DNA of 45,284 nt from positions 1 to 45,284 of the forward strand of contig CAVINP010000006.1 in assembly GCA_963643985.1 (NCBI GenBank), written 5' to 3'. The stretch comes from SFTH01 sp963643985. Lineage in GTDB: Bacteria > Bacillota > Clostridia > Christensenellales > Aristaeellaceae. Both the position numbers and the translations under genes were made by a program. Position 1 is the first letter of the stretch. Each line of letters opens with the position of its first letter. The notes below the pieces were generated by a model, which made no database searches, was not told the origin of the DNA, and was given only the letters and a program-made list of their open reading frames with translations. Shown here piece after piece: positions 16,490-24,127 of the stretch.

Positions 16490-17230
16490 ATGAAGAAGTT
16501 TTTTGTACTGCTGATGGCAGTTGTAATGTGCCTAAGCACGGTGGCCTTTGCGTCCGAGTACGAGGGCAAGACCACGGAAGAACTGATTGAGATCATCGAG
16601 GGCCTTGAGGCTGAGATTGCTGAGCTTCGCGGAGAGACGCCTGAAGAGACAACCGAAGAGACGGCAGAGCCTGAGCCGACCGAGGTGCCGGAATATATCG
16701 AGCTTACCAAGGGCAGCAAGGGTCAGGAAGTTGTGAATATGCAGAAGCGCCTGATTGAACTGGGCTACCTGACGGGCGGCGCGGACGGTGCCTACGGCAA
16801 CGGCACTGCAGGTGCTGTCAGCAAGTTCCAGAGCCAGCATAACCTTTCTGCGACCGGCACCGCTGATGTCGATACGCAAAAACTGCTCTTCTCGGACGAG
16901 GCTCAGCAAGCCATAGTTTATGAAAAACTGGATTATAAGGGTTGCTCCCGTGACCCTGACGACTATGAAGGCAGGTACGTCAGCTTCAGCGGCAAGGTTT
17001 TGCAGATCATTGAATATGATTCCTTTGTTTGCTTCCGCATTGCAAGCCGTGGCAGCTACAACGATGTTGTTTTTGTGCGGATGACGATTCCGGAATCCTA
17101 CAGCCGCATCCTCGAGGATGACAAGGTGACGGTTTCCGGTACTTACGGTGGCCTCTATTCCTATGAGACCGTGCGTGGCGATACTCTGACCATCCCTATG
17201 GTCTATGCAAGCACCGTTACACTGAAGTAA
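16490..17230 (+). CDS. Secreted peptidoglycan-binding protein with C-terminal beta domain
   Basis: 246 residues. Signal peptide 1-21 ends AFA before SE. A short acidic helical stretch with Glu/Thr/Pro repeats (about 24-68) acts as a spacer. The peptidoglycan-binding domain (PG_binding_1) is at about 70-140: LTKGSKGQEVVNMQKRLIEL, then GYLTGGADGAYGNGTAGAVS and KFQSQHNLSATGTAD. The C-terminal part (about 150-246), with YEGRYVSFSGKVLQIIEYD, VVFVRMTIPESYSRILEDD and KVTVSGTYGG, looks like an OB-fold-like beta barrel also found in other Firmicutes surface proteins; no catalytic residues are obvious. Probably a cell-wall attached protein rather than a hydrolase. It has its own promoter, long leader and a following hairpin. 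Confidence 0.8.
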   Translation: MKKFFVLLMAVVMCLSTVAFASEYEGKTTEELIEIIEGLEAEIAELRGETPEETTEETAEPEPTEVPEYIELTKGSKGQEVVNMQKRLIELGYLTGGADGAYGNGTAGAVSKFQSQHNLSATGTADVDTQKLLFSDEAQQAIVYEKLDYKGCSRDPDDYEGRYVSFSGKVLQIIEYDSFVCFRIASRGSYNDVVFVRMTIPESYSRILEDDKVTVSGTYGGLYSYETVRGDTLTIPMVYASTVTLK

Positions 17231-17248
17231 GAGCTATTATATCCCGTT

Positions 17249-17277
17249 GGGCGCTGCCTGATTTGGGGGCAGCGCCC
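17249..17277. terminator. GC-rich hairpin after the peptidoglycan-binding gene
   Basis: GGGCGCTGCC (17249-17258) pairs perfectly with GGCAGCGCCC (17268-17277) around a 9-nt loop. The sequence after it is CACAAATTATTTT, so the U tail is poor and delayed; termination is likely but less certain than at other sites here. Confidence 0.6.
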
Positions 17278-17306
17278 CACAAATTATTTTACTGTCGGAG
17301 GAACAA

Positions 17307-17357
17307 GTGTTTATCGGTGATTTGATAAGCGATGGTCCTTCCCGGATTATTCGGTGA
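17307..17357 (+). CDS. Possible 16-codon leader ORF before the WYL regulator
   Basis: GGAGG at 17298-17302 stands 4 nt... close before a GTG at 17307 that opens a 16-codon frame (MFIGDLISDGPSRIIR) ending TGA at 17355-17357. The TGA overlaps a GTG at 17354 that is in frame with the regulator (GTGA), so coupled translation of a longer regulator form is conceivable. No homologue is recognised; this may be chance. Confidence 0.25.
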   Translation: MFIGDLISDGPSRIIR

Positions 17358-17392
17358 CGATTGTCAAAAGAGGAATGGGAGGGAAGGCCGTC

Positions 17393-18304
17393 ATGGCGAA
17401 GGCAACCTACGCGCAGCGGATTTTTGCGATAATGAATCTTTTGCGCGATCAAACCGATGAAACGCATCGAATGGATGCAAAGGAAATTGCGCGTGAGCTG
17501 GAGTTGCAGCAGGGGCTGGAAATCGACCCGCGCAGCGTTCGACGTGCAATTAATGAGATGATCGAGGGCGGCTGCCCAATCGATGATACGCGCAAATACT
17601 ATTATCGCGGTCAATTTACGAGCGGCGAACTGGAGTATCTTCAGAAGGCTGTTCGTTACGGAACGGGGCTTACGCAAGCTCAGCGGGCCGAACTCAACCG
17701 CAAGCTTGCTCGGGTGGACGGCTATGACGCACAGCTTGACGAAGTATACCTCAGCAAGAGATCCGGCAATCCCAATATGCTGGATACGCTGGCCCTGCTC
17801 AAGGTAGCCATGCGCGAGGGGCGGCAAGTGACCTTCAGTTACGGCTATTACGATGTAGACGGACTGCTTAAGCCCATCATGAATGGCAGCAAGGAAAAAA
17901 CCTACAATGCGAATCCGCAGGCCGTGGTTATGGCCAACGGCCGCTATTATCTGTTGGCAACGGTCAATCGGCATACGGAGCTGTCACACTACCGCATCGA
18001 CAGAATCATCGATATAAGGCAGCGGCGGGCGAAGATTCGTCCTTTTGAAGAAGCAATCGATGCAGAAAAATATATAAACGAGCATTCTTCCATGTATTCC
18101 GGACCGGCGAAGCTCTTTCGCATTCGAGTCAAGCGCAAGAACCTCAATGACGTGTTTGACTGGTTCGGGGACAATGTCAAATTTGAGAACGTAACGGACA
18201 ATTCGGCGGACGCACTCGTATGTTCCGATCAGGCGTCCATGGATTTCTGGCTCCACAGATACTACAAGGCAGCCAAACTCATCGAGCCGGAAGCTGATGA
18301 ATAA
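17393..18304 (+). CDS. WYL-domain transcriptional regulator
   Basis: 303 residues from the ATG at 17393, preceded by GGGAGGG at 17377-17383; a GTG at 17354 is an alternative. The N-terminal helix-turn-helix (about 1-80) reads KATYAQRIFAIMNLLRDQTD and QGLEIDPRSVRRAINEMIEG, as in DeoR/YafY-like regulators. The WYL domain lies at about 129-210 (LLKVAMREGRQVTFSYGYYD, then VMANGRYYLLATVNRHTELS and HYRIDRIIDI), with a WCX-type C-terminal extension to the end. WYL proteins bind nucleotide-like or nucleic acid ligands and control stress, phage defence or repair genes, but nothing here points to one target. Confidence 0.88.
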   Translation: MAKATYAQRIFAIMNLLRDQTDETHRMDAKEIARELELQQGLEIDPRSVRRAINEMIEGGCPIDDTRKYYYRGQFTSGELEYLQKAVRYGTGLTQAQRAELNRKLARVDGYDAQLDEVYLSKRSGNPNMLDTLALLKVAMREGRQVTFSYGYYDVDGLLKPIMNGSKEKTYNANPQAVVMANGRYYLLATVNRHTELSHYRIDRIIDIRQRRAKIRPFEEAIDAEKYINEHSSMYSGPAKLFRIRVKRKNLNDVFDWFGDNVKFENVTDNSADALVCSDQASMDFWLHRYYKAAKLIEPEADE

Positions 18305-18350
18305 AAGGACACAGCGAAGCCTGATATTATGCTCCGCTGTGTCCTTTATT
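18304..18350. terminator. Bidirectional terminator between WYL regulator and folate gene
   Basis: AAAGGACACAGCG (18304-18316) pairs over 13 bp with CGCTGTGTCCTTT (18335-18347), with possible further AGC/GCT pairing inside. TTTATTTT follows on the plus strand. The stop codon of the leftward gene (TAA, 18348-18346) is part of the stem, as at 7491-7543. Confidence 0.8.
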
Positions 18351-18885
18351 TTGCGCATATGACCAGATCCACGGGCACATCGTGCGCATCGACATCCAGG
18401 TGATCAAACATCTGAAAAGGATAACAGAGTGCGACGAGCGTATGCTGCGTATGCTCAGCCAGATATTTGTCATAGAAGCCGCCGCCGTAGCCTATGCGGT
18501 GTCCTTGAGGATCGAACGCGAGCCCGGGCATCAGAATCAAAGCCGTTTCATCGTCGGCCACAGGGGCATCAAACGTCGGCTCAGGGATGCTGTATGCGCC
18601 CGGGGTGACCTGCGTGAAGTCATCCAGCCAGAGAAAGCGCATTACATCGCCGTATACCTTGGGAACGGCCACGCGCTTCCCGTCAGCCTTGCAGCGGTCC
18701 AGTATCTGCCAGGTTCGCACTTCCTGATTGTAGGGAAGGTAGGCGTAGACGGAGGCAGCGTTTTTGTAATACGCGGTTTCGTACAGCGCTGCAGCCAGTT
18801 CGCGGCTGTAGCACTCTATCTGTTGAGTCGACATTGCTTTTTTTTTCAATGCGATCTCATGGCGCAGTGTTTTTTTATCAAGCAT
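18346..18885 (-). CDS. 5-formyltetrahydrofolate cyclo-ligase
   Basis: 179 residues from the ATG at 18885. Another ATG at 18891 is in frame, but AAGGGTGA ends right against it, leaving proper spacing only for 18885. The enzyme turns 5-formyl-THF plus ATP into 5,10-methenyl-THF. Family marks: the basic N-terminal helix DKKTLRHEIALKKKA, the ATP-binding Lys/Arg stretch KADGKRVAVPKVYGD, and the signature MPGLAFDPQGHRIGYGGGFY. It follows acsB on the same strand after a terminator, and supplies a folate form of the methyl branch of acetyl-CoA synthesis, which makes the linkage meaningful though not proof of co-expression. Confidence 0.93.
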   Translation of the reverse strand: MLDKKTLRHEIALKKKAMSTQQIECYSRELAAALYETAYYKNAASVYAYLPYNQEVRTWQILDRCKADGKRVAVPKVYGDVMRFLWLDDFTQVTPGAYSIPEPTFDAPVADDETALILMPGLAFDPQGHRIGYGGGFYDKYLAEHTQHTLVALCYPFQMFDHLDVDAHDVPVDLVICAK

Positions 18886-18907
18886 ATTCATTCACCCTTC
18901 TATTAAT

Positions 18908-18937
18908 AAAGGAGTGGAGATTTTTCTCCACTCCTTT
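18908..18937 (-). terminator. Intrinsic terminator after acsB
   Basis: AAAGGAGTGGAGA (18908-18920) and TCTCCACTCCTTT (18925-18937) form a 13-bp perfect stem with a 4-nt loop. On the minus strand it is followed by TATTAATA after the stem's own T run. It lies 15 bp beyond the acsB stop and just before the folate gene's ribosome site, so that gene either uses read-through or its own unseen promoter. Confidence 0.85.
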
Positions 18938-18951
18938 AAAGGTATTGAATC

Positions 18952-21081
18952 TTACATCAGGGGCTCCATGCTCAGAACCGGATGGCCCTTTTCGGTCAGG
19001 AAGGCGTACAGCTCTTCCATATCCTCGGTGATGGTCTCATCGGCGATCATGTCGGTGAAGTTGTCGATGCCATAGAGCTCCTTCGCAGTCTCGTTCAGGC
19101 GATCCGCGATCTGCTCCTTCAGGGCCTTCGGCAGCCAGACGATACGGCCGGGGCCACCCTCAGCACGCATGAACTTCTTGGAGGAGATGAAGTGCTTGCC
19201 ATGGCCCATGAAGCCGGGGGTCTGTACGCCGCCACCAGTCATGGATGCCATCTCGGAGAAGCTCATGCCCAGAGGCGTCATGCCGGCATGCTCGCGGTTG
19301 ACGATGACAACGCCGTTGGACATCGGCTCGATGCCGCAGATGCACTCGAAGCAGCCGCAGGAGGTCATCGGGTCTTCCATGATGGAGTACAGCGTCACGT
19401 GCTCCAAAGCGCCGTGAGAGTACTTGTTGACGGCCTCGTCCACATCCTCGTAGGAGCCCAGACGCTCGTCGATCGGACGGGTCTTGGGAACGATCTGGCA
19501 GGGGCCTTCGGGATCGAGCTCGTTGGTTGCCTTGGCGTCGAGCCAGGAAACGGCACCGCACAGGCCCAGACGCTCGGGGGTAACGATGCAGACGTGAGAC
19601 GGGGAGAACGCCTGGCAGAGGATGCAGGTGTAGAACACATCAACGGATTCGTCGGTCAGCGTACGCAGACGCTCGTCACGCAGATCGAAGACGTGGTTGC
19701 CTTCCGCACGCAGTTCCTTAACCTTCTCGGGATCGGTGTAGATGCGCACCTGGCACTTGTCTACGACGGCATCGAAGTCGCTCTTCACCTTTGCATACAG
19801 CACCTCGCCCAGATGACGGACGCGGAAGCCAGCATCGAACGCAGCCTTGCTCACGCGGATACGGATCATGTCGCGCTGGCCGGTATGCATAACGCCTTCA
19901 ACGCAGTTCAGCCAGGAGTGGAACTTACGCTCCATAACGCCTTCGAAGTCGGTCTGCATGTTCTTGCCGGCAACATCCACGATATAGGCGATCGGTATCT
20001 TGCTGCCGAATTCGAATGCATCGAAGTCGGGGCCTTCCACGATGATGCGATGGTCTTCGATCTCGGAGGCTTCCTTGGTCTGAACCAGCTCGAGGCAGTC
20101 CACGCGGGAACCGTCCATCTCGATCTGCATGTCCTTGCGACGGATGATTTCGCCCTCGAATGCAGAGGAGAAGGCGACGGGGATTTCGATGTTGGTGATC
20201 TTGATCTTGATGTCGCGGGCTTCCAGAGAGGTCTCGATCCAATCCTTGGTGTTGGTATTGATGATCAGGGACTTCGGAACTGCCCACATATCCTCGGTAT
20301 CGTTGGTGATGACCGGGAAGCCCATCTTGATGGCGCCTGCGCCGCAAGCCACGGTGATGTCATTGACCGGAGCATAGGCGTTGACGAAAGCGAAGATGCG
20401 CTTGAAGGTGTAGTCGTGGAATGCAGCCGCATCGCCGGGCTCGGTTGCGCCGAAGATCATGGTGGCGCGGGTAACCAGCGAAATGACGTGGCCGACGGAC
20501 CAGATGTCATCGCCGACCGGCACGACGCGTACCGGGAAACCGGTGGCAACGCCTGCAGAGTGAATCTGATCGATGATACCGCCGATCAGGAATACGAAGA
20601 TACCGCGGGACTGATAGCCCTTCACGGTCTCAACGGCCTCTTCGGTGGACGGCGCGGGGCCGATCATGACGACGAAGCCGGGGATGTCACGGGTAACCAG
20701 CGGAACGCCCAGCTCACGCACTTCGGCATCGGTGAAGTGGCCATGATACTGCGTGCCCTCGTAGGGGGCAGCGGTGCGGGCATACTTGCAGGCTTCGATT
20801 ACTTCTGCGCAGCAGGCGGTGGCAACGCCGGAATCGAAGATGGACTTGGTACGATACTCGCGGCCCATCATGGCGCGAAGTTCGGCCAGCGCTTCCTTCA
20901 GCTCGCCCAGGGTGGTGACTTTCTTGCCGAGGTAGGCATAGATGCAGGCGAGGTAGTAAGCGGTGTCGGGCATGGTCATGGCGGCGTTTTCGCCGAGCTC
21001 GGCAATAACCTTATTCAGCTCCGATTCAGCCTTGAAATACATTTCATCGGAACCACGGAAAACTCTGTCAAACAGACCCAT
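18952..21081 (-). CDS. acsB: Acetyl-CoA synthase subunit of the CODH/ACS complex
   Basis: 709 residues, the full bacterial length with the N-terminal CODH-binding domain. The enzyme joins a methyl group from the corrinoid protein, CO from the CODH and CoA into acetyl-CoA at the nickel-iron A-cluster. The cluster ligands are visible: Cys 486, 489, 498 and 508 (YTCILCQAF, SPSHVC, RLGLCG) for the [4Fe-4S] part and Cys 575 and 577 (SCGCFEC) for the nickel sites. Central-domain text such as GFPVITNDTEDMWAVPKSL and the C-terminal MTGGGVQTPGFMGHGKHF agree. It is 25 nt after cooC. No acsC, acsD or acsE is in the window. Confidence 0.97.
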   Translation of the reverse strand: MGLFDRVFRGSDEMYFKAESELNKVIAELGENAAMTMPDTAYYLACIYAYLGKKVTTLGELKEALAELRAMMGREYRTKSIFDSGVATACCAEVIEACKYARTAAPYEGTQYHGHFTDAEVRELGVPLVTRDIPGFVVMIGPAPSTEEAVETVKGYQSRGIFVFLIGGIIDQIHSAGVATGFPVRVVPVGDDIWSVGHVISLVTRATMIFGATEPGDAAAFHDYTFKRIFAFVNAYAPVNDITVACGAGAIKMGFPVITNDTEDMWAVPKSLIINTNTKDWIETSLEARDIKIKITNIEIPVAFSSAFEGEIIRRKDMQIEMDGSRVDCLELVQTKEASEIEDHRIIVEGPDFDAFEFGSKIPIAYIVDVAGKNMQTDFEGVMERKFHSWLNCVEGVMHTGQRDMIRIRVSKAAFDAGFRVRHLGEVLYAKVKSDFDAVVDKCQVRIYTDPEKVKELRAEGNHVFDLRDERLRTLTDESVDVFYTCILCQAFSPSHVCIVTPERLGLCGAVSWLDAKATNELDPEGPCQIVPKTRPIDERLGSYEDVDEAVNKYSHGALEHVTLYSIMEDPMTSCGCFECICGIEPMSNGVVIVNREHAGMTPLGMSFSEMASMTGGGVQTPGFMGHGKHFISSKKFMRAEGGPGRIVWLPKALKEQIADRLNETAKELYGIDNFTDMIADETITEDMEELYAFLTEKGHPVLSMEPLM

Positions 21082-21106
21082 CTATGTTTTCATTCCTTTC
21101 CATGTG

Positions 21107-21877
21107 TCATTTTTTCTCGTCGTCGATGCGATTCTTGATCGCCTGAATTTCTTCAACAGCACCCTTGCTCAGGTCGAAGGGGGAAAGCCCGCGGCGATCC
21201 GCCTCGATCACGTCTGCATTGTAGTGGATCATGCCCAGCAGCGCATCCTCGGGAATGCGGCTGCGGATGTAGTTCTCGTCATCCTCGTTGCGAACCTTGT
21301 TGGCGACCACGCGAACGCGCGTGATGCCGAGATCGGCTGCCAGCTGCTTGACCTTTTCGTAGGTCTGCACGCTGCGTGCGCCGGGTTCGATGACGACAAT
21401 GAACTGATCCATCATGCTTGCGGTACCGCGCCCCAGATGCTCCAGACCGGCCTCCATATCCATGATCACCACGTCATCCTTGCGGAAGACGAGTGCGGAA
21501 AGAATGGCCTTGAGCATCACGTGCTCGGGACAGACACAGCCGGAACCGCCGGTTTCGACCGTGCCCATCACCAACAGCTTTACGCCGTTGATTTCCTTGG
21601 CATACTTGTCGGGGATGTCGCTCACCTGAGGGTTGAGTTTGAAGAATTTGTTCAGGTTATCTGCGCCCGTGCGCTCCTCAACCAGTTTGCGCATCTTGGA
21701 AATCGGAACGATGGAATTGACTTCCTCCTCCGAAAATCCGAGTGCGAGGCCGAGATTGGCATCCGGATCAACGTCCGCAGCCAGCACGGTGCGCCCTTCA
21801 CTTGCATACAGGCGTGCAAGTACGGCAGAGAGCGTGGTCTTGCCGACGCCACCCTTGCCGGTAATCGCAACTTTCAT
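21107..21877 (-). CDS. cooC: CODH/ACS nickel-insertion ATPase (CooC/AcsF type)
   Basis: 256 residues of the MinD/ParA-like P-loop family. The deviant Walker A is GKGGVGKTT near residue 8 (KVAITGKGGVGKTTLSAVLA). Walker B is around VVIMDMEAGLEHLGRG. The CxC motif in SGCVCPEHV is the Ni/Zn-binding pair that holds the CooC dimer. The family uses ATP to insert nickel into CODH or ACS. Its position between cooS and acsB, 27 nt and 25 nt from each, means it could serve either or both. Start and ribosome site (AAAGGACC) are reasonable. Confidence 0.94.
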   Translation of the reverse strand: MKVAITGKGGVGKTTLSAVLARLYASEGRTVLAADVDPDANLGLALGFSEEEVNSIVPISKMRKLVEERTGADNLNKFFKLNPQVSDIPDKYAKEINGVKLLVMGTVETGGSGCVCPEHVMLKAILSALVFRKDDVVIMDMEAGLEHLGRGTASMMDQFIVVIEPGARSVQTYEKVKQLAADLGITRVRVVANKVRNEDDENYIRSRIPEDALLGMIHYNADVIEADRRGLSPFDLSKGAVEEIQAIKNRIDDEKK

Positions 21878-21904
21878 AGTGCAAAGGTCCTTTCGGCTTT
21901 AGTG

Positions 21905-23800
21905 TCAGATGCCCAGTGCGGTGCGCTTTTCTTCGATGCGCTCGATCATCAGATCGCCGAGCTTCTCGATGTCGGTTTCGACGGTGTAGTTCGCGCCGAC
22001 CCAGTCCTTGATGCTGCCCTGCAGCAGCGCCTCAACTTCGGGGCCGCCCTTGGTGTAGGGATTGACGCCCAGGAAGGTGTCAATGCCGGTGGCGACGACG
22101 TAGTTACCGATGGAGACGGCCTTCTCAGACATATATTCCGGAGCGCAGCCGACGACCGGCACCTGAGAAATTTCGATGCCCCAGTCCTTTGCGATGTCGC
22201 TGGCGAGGATCATCATACGGGAAATATCAACACAGGAACCCATGTGCAGAATCGGCGGGATGTCAACCAGTTCGCAGACGCGCTTGAGGCCTTCGCCGCA
22301 GAGTTCCTTGGCTTCCTTGGCCAGCAGGCCGGCCTTGGCGGCAGCCTGAGCAGAGCAGCCGGAGACGATGACGATGATGTCGTTGGCGATCAGCTTCTTC
22401 ATCAGCTCGATGTGAGCGGTGTCAGGGCGAACCTTCGGGTTGTTGCAGCCGACCATTGCGACCGCGCCGCGCAGCACGCCGGACTTGACGCACTCGATCA
22501 GCGGCTTCATGGTGCCGGTCTCGTCAACGTGAGAGTTGGTGACACCGTCCAGGCACTTTTTGATGGCTTCGACGGAGTAACCGACGGTGGCATGGGTCTT
22601 GAGCTTGGGAATGTTGACCAGGTCGGGCTTGCGGTTTTTGAAGTTCATGACGGCCATTTCCACGATCTTCTTCGCATTCTCGCCGGCGTTTTCCTCGTGG
22701 AACTCGATGTAGTCGGAATCCGGGATCTGCGCGATGGGGGAAGTGGTGACGAACTTGGTGTGGAAGCACTTGGAAAGCGGGCCGAGGGCGGGGAAGATGC
22801 ACTGCACATCGACGACGATGGCTTCGCAGGCACCCGTCAGAACCACGTTTTCCTGCGAGAGGAAGTTACCGGCCATCGGAATGCCGTGACGCATGGCGAC
22901 TTCGTTCGCGGTGCAGCAAACGCCTGCGATATTGATGCCCTTGGCACCCTGGGCCTTGGCCAGAGCGATCATCTCGGGATCATTCGCATAGAAAACGATC
23001 ATTTCGGAAAGGGACGGATCATGGCCGTGCACGATGATGTTGACCATGTCCTCTTCCATAACGCCGATGTTGGCGGTGGTGTCAACCGGCTTGGGCGTGC
23101 CGAAGAGCACGTCGGAAAGCTCGGTGCCCATCATGGAGCCGCCCCAGCCATCGGACAGGCCGGCACGCAGCGACTGACGGATCAGAGCTTCGGGCTGGGA
23201 AGAGCAGCCCATATGGGTCATATGCAGAGACTGGGCAACCTCGCGGTCGATGGCGCGGGGTTCGATGCCCTCGCGATGCCAGATCTCCTGACGCGCTTCG
23301 GGAGCACGCTTGAGGAAACGCTGAGTGCCAAAGGGCTTGCCGTATTCCATCAGGCCGACTTCTGCCACTTCGTGTGCGATGTCATAGATATCGCGGTTCT
23401 CGGTTTCGATGCCCCATTCCTTGGCAATGCGCAGCAGCTTCTCGGGATCCTTGACCTGATAGTTGCCGCCTTCCTTGGCCAGATACAGCGTGTGTGCGAT
23501 GCTGCGGCCATGGTCGGAGTGCGTTGCGGAGCCGCCCGCGGTAAAGCGCAGATAATTGCGCGCTACGATGCCGTTGGCGTCACAGCCGCAGATGCCGCGA
23601 GGGGATTTCGGGGTGATGCGGCAGGGGCCCATCGTGCAGATGCGGCAGCAGGTGCCTTCCGTACCAAACTTGCAGTGAGGTGTCTGATTCTTGACACGCT
23701 GCTGCCAGGTATCAGCGCCGACCTTTGCTGCGGTTTCGAGCAAAGCATCGGTTGCTGCTTCCATCTGCTCGATCGTGATAAAGGTGTTATTCGTTTCCAT
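21905..23800 (-). CDS. cooS: Anaerobic Ni-Fe carbon monoxide dehydrogenase catalytic subunit
   Basis: 631 residues, full length. The enzyme interconverts CO and CO2. D-cluster Cys 43 and 51 and B-cluster Cys 52, 55, 60 plus one of 71/73 are seen in CKFGTEGTCCRICTMGPCRI and GICGCDA. The C-cluster ligands expected for the family are present: His in IVHGHDPSLSE, and Cys in AGVCCTANE, VVDVQCIFP, MVGCNNPK, IVSGCSAQAA and HMGSCVDIS. Strong ribosome site GGGAGGAAGAGG before the ATG. First gene of the cooS-cooC-acsB operon with a clear promoter. It may work in the acetyl-CoA synthase complex (as AcsA) given acsB two genes on. Confidence 0.97.
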   Translation of the reverse strand: METNNTFITIEQMEAATDALLETAAKVGADTWQQRVKNQTPHCKFGTEGTCCRICTMGPCRITPKSPRGICGCDANGIVARNYLRFTAGGSATHSDHGRSIAHTLYLAKEGGNYQVKDPEKLLRIAKEWGIETENRDIYDIAHEVAEVGLMEYGKPFGTQRFLKRAPEARQEIWHREGIEPRAIDREVAQSLHMTHMGCSSQPEALIRQSLRAGLSDGWGGSMMGTELSDVLFGTPKPVDTTANIGVMEEDMVNIIVHGHDPSLSEMIVFYANDPEMIALAKAQGAKGINIAGVCCTANEVAMRHGIPMAGNFLSQENVVLTGACEAIVVDVQCIFPALGPLSKCFHTKFVTTSPIAQIPDSDYIEFHEENAGENAKKIVEMAVMNFKNRKPDLVNIPKLKTHATVGYSVEAIKKCLDGVTNSHVDETGTMKPLIECVKSGVLRGAVAMVGCNNPKVRPDTAHIELMKKLIANDIIVIVSGCSAQAAAKAGLLAKEAKELCGEGLKRVCELVDIPPILHMGSCVDISRMMILASDIAKDWGIEISQVPVVGCAPEYMSEKAVSIGNYVVATGIDTFLGVNPYTKGGPEVEALLQGSIKDWVGANYTVETDIEKLGDLMIERIEEKRTALGI

Positions 23801-23949
23801 TAAAGCCTCTTCCTCCCAAAAGATTATTGGTGAAACAACCTCAGTATCCGTGTGCGAACTGGTTCATGCGCGTTTCCTGCCAAAGAGCAGACGCGCACAG
23901 CCGGATCGGATTGATGCCACGGCGCAAAAACCCAATCATGGATGCTTAC

Positions 23950-23978
23950 ATTTTACCAAATCAGGCGTTCAAAGTCAA
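23950..23978 (-). promoter_or_regulatory. Promoter of the cooS-cooC-acsB operon
   Basis: On the minus strand TTGACT (23978-23973) and TAAAAT (23955-23950) are 17 bp apart. RNA would start near 23943, leaving a leader of about 140 nt before the cooS ATG. In the 327-bp gap 23801-24127 I see this promoter, the leader and the terminator at 24034-24075, but no gene. Confidence 0.7.
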
Positions 23979-24033
23979 TGCCCATATCCCCCCTCAGGGC
24001 ATTTTATGTGAATAAAAACAGACTTTTTTTGAC

Positions 24034-24075
24034 GAAAAATGCACGCTAATCCGATCGTTTTTATCGGGGATTAGC
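24034..24075 (-). terminator. Intrinsic terminator of the long housekeeping operon
   Basis: Read on the minus strand, GCTAATCC (24075-24068) pairs with GGATTAGC (24052-24045). A CC bulge and a further GAT/ATC pair extend the stem, and GTGCATTTTTCG follows. It lies about 50 bp after the stop of the methionine gamma-lyase-like gene. A weaker CTGTC/GACAG hairpin occurs closer to the stop codon. Confidence 0.7.
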
Positions 24076-24127
24076 CCGAAAAGACGACTTTTTCCCGCTG
24101 TCGGGGGGACAGAAGGGGCGTATCGCG

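Noticed and set aside
18982..21138. Open frame of 718 codons on the plus strand opposite acsB
   Set aside because: Same reason: acsB on the other strand is full length with all A-cluster ligands; the antisense product has no recognisable motif.
20963..23803. Open frame of 946 codons on the plus strand opposite cooC and cooS
   Set aside because: It is antisense to two genes with complete catalytic motifs, reads as His/Asp/Gly/Ala-rich text without domains, and has no ribosome site. Long antisense frames arise here from GC-rich codon use.
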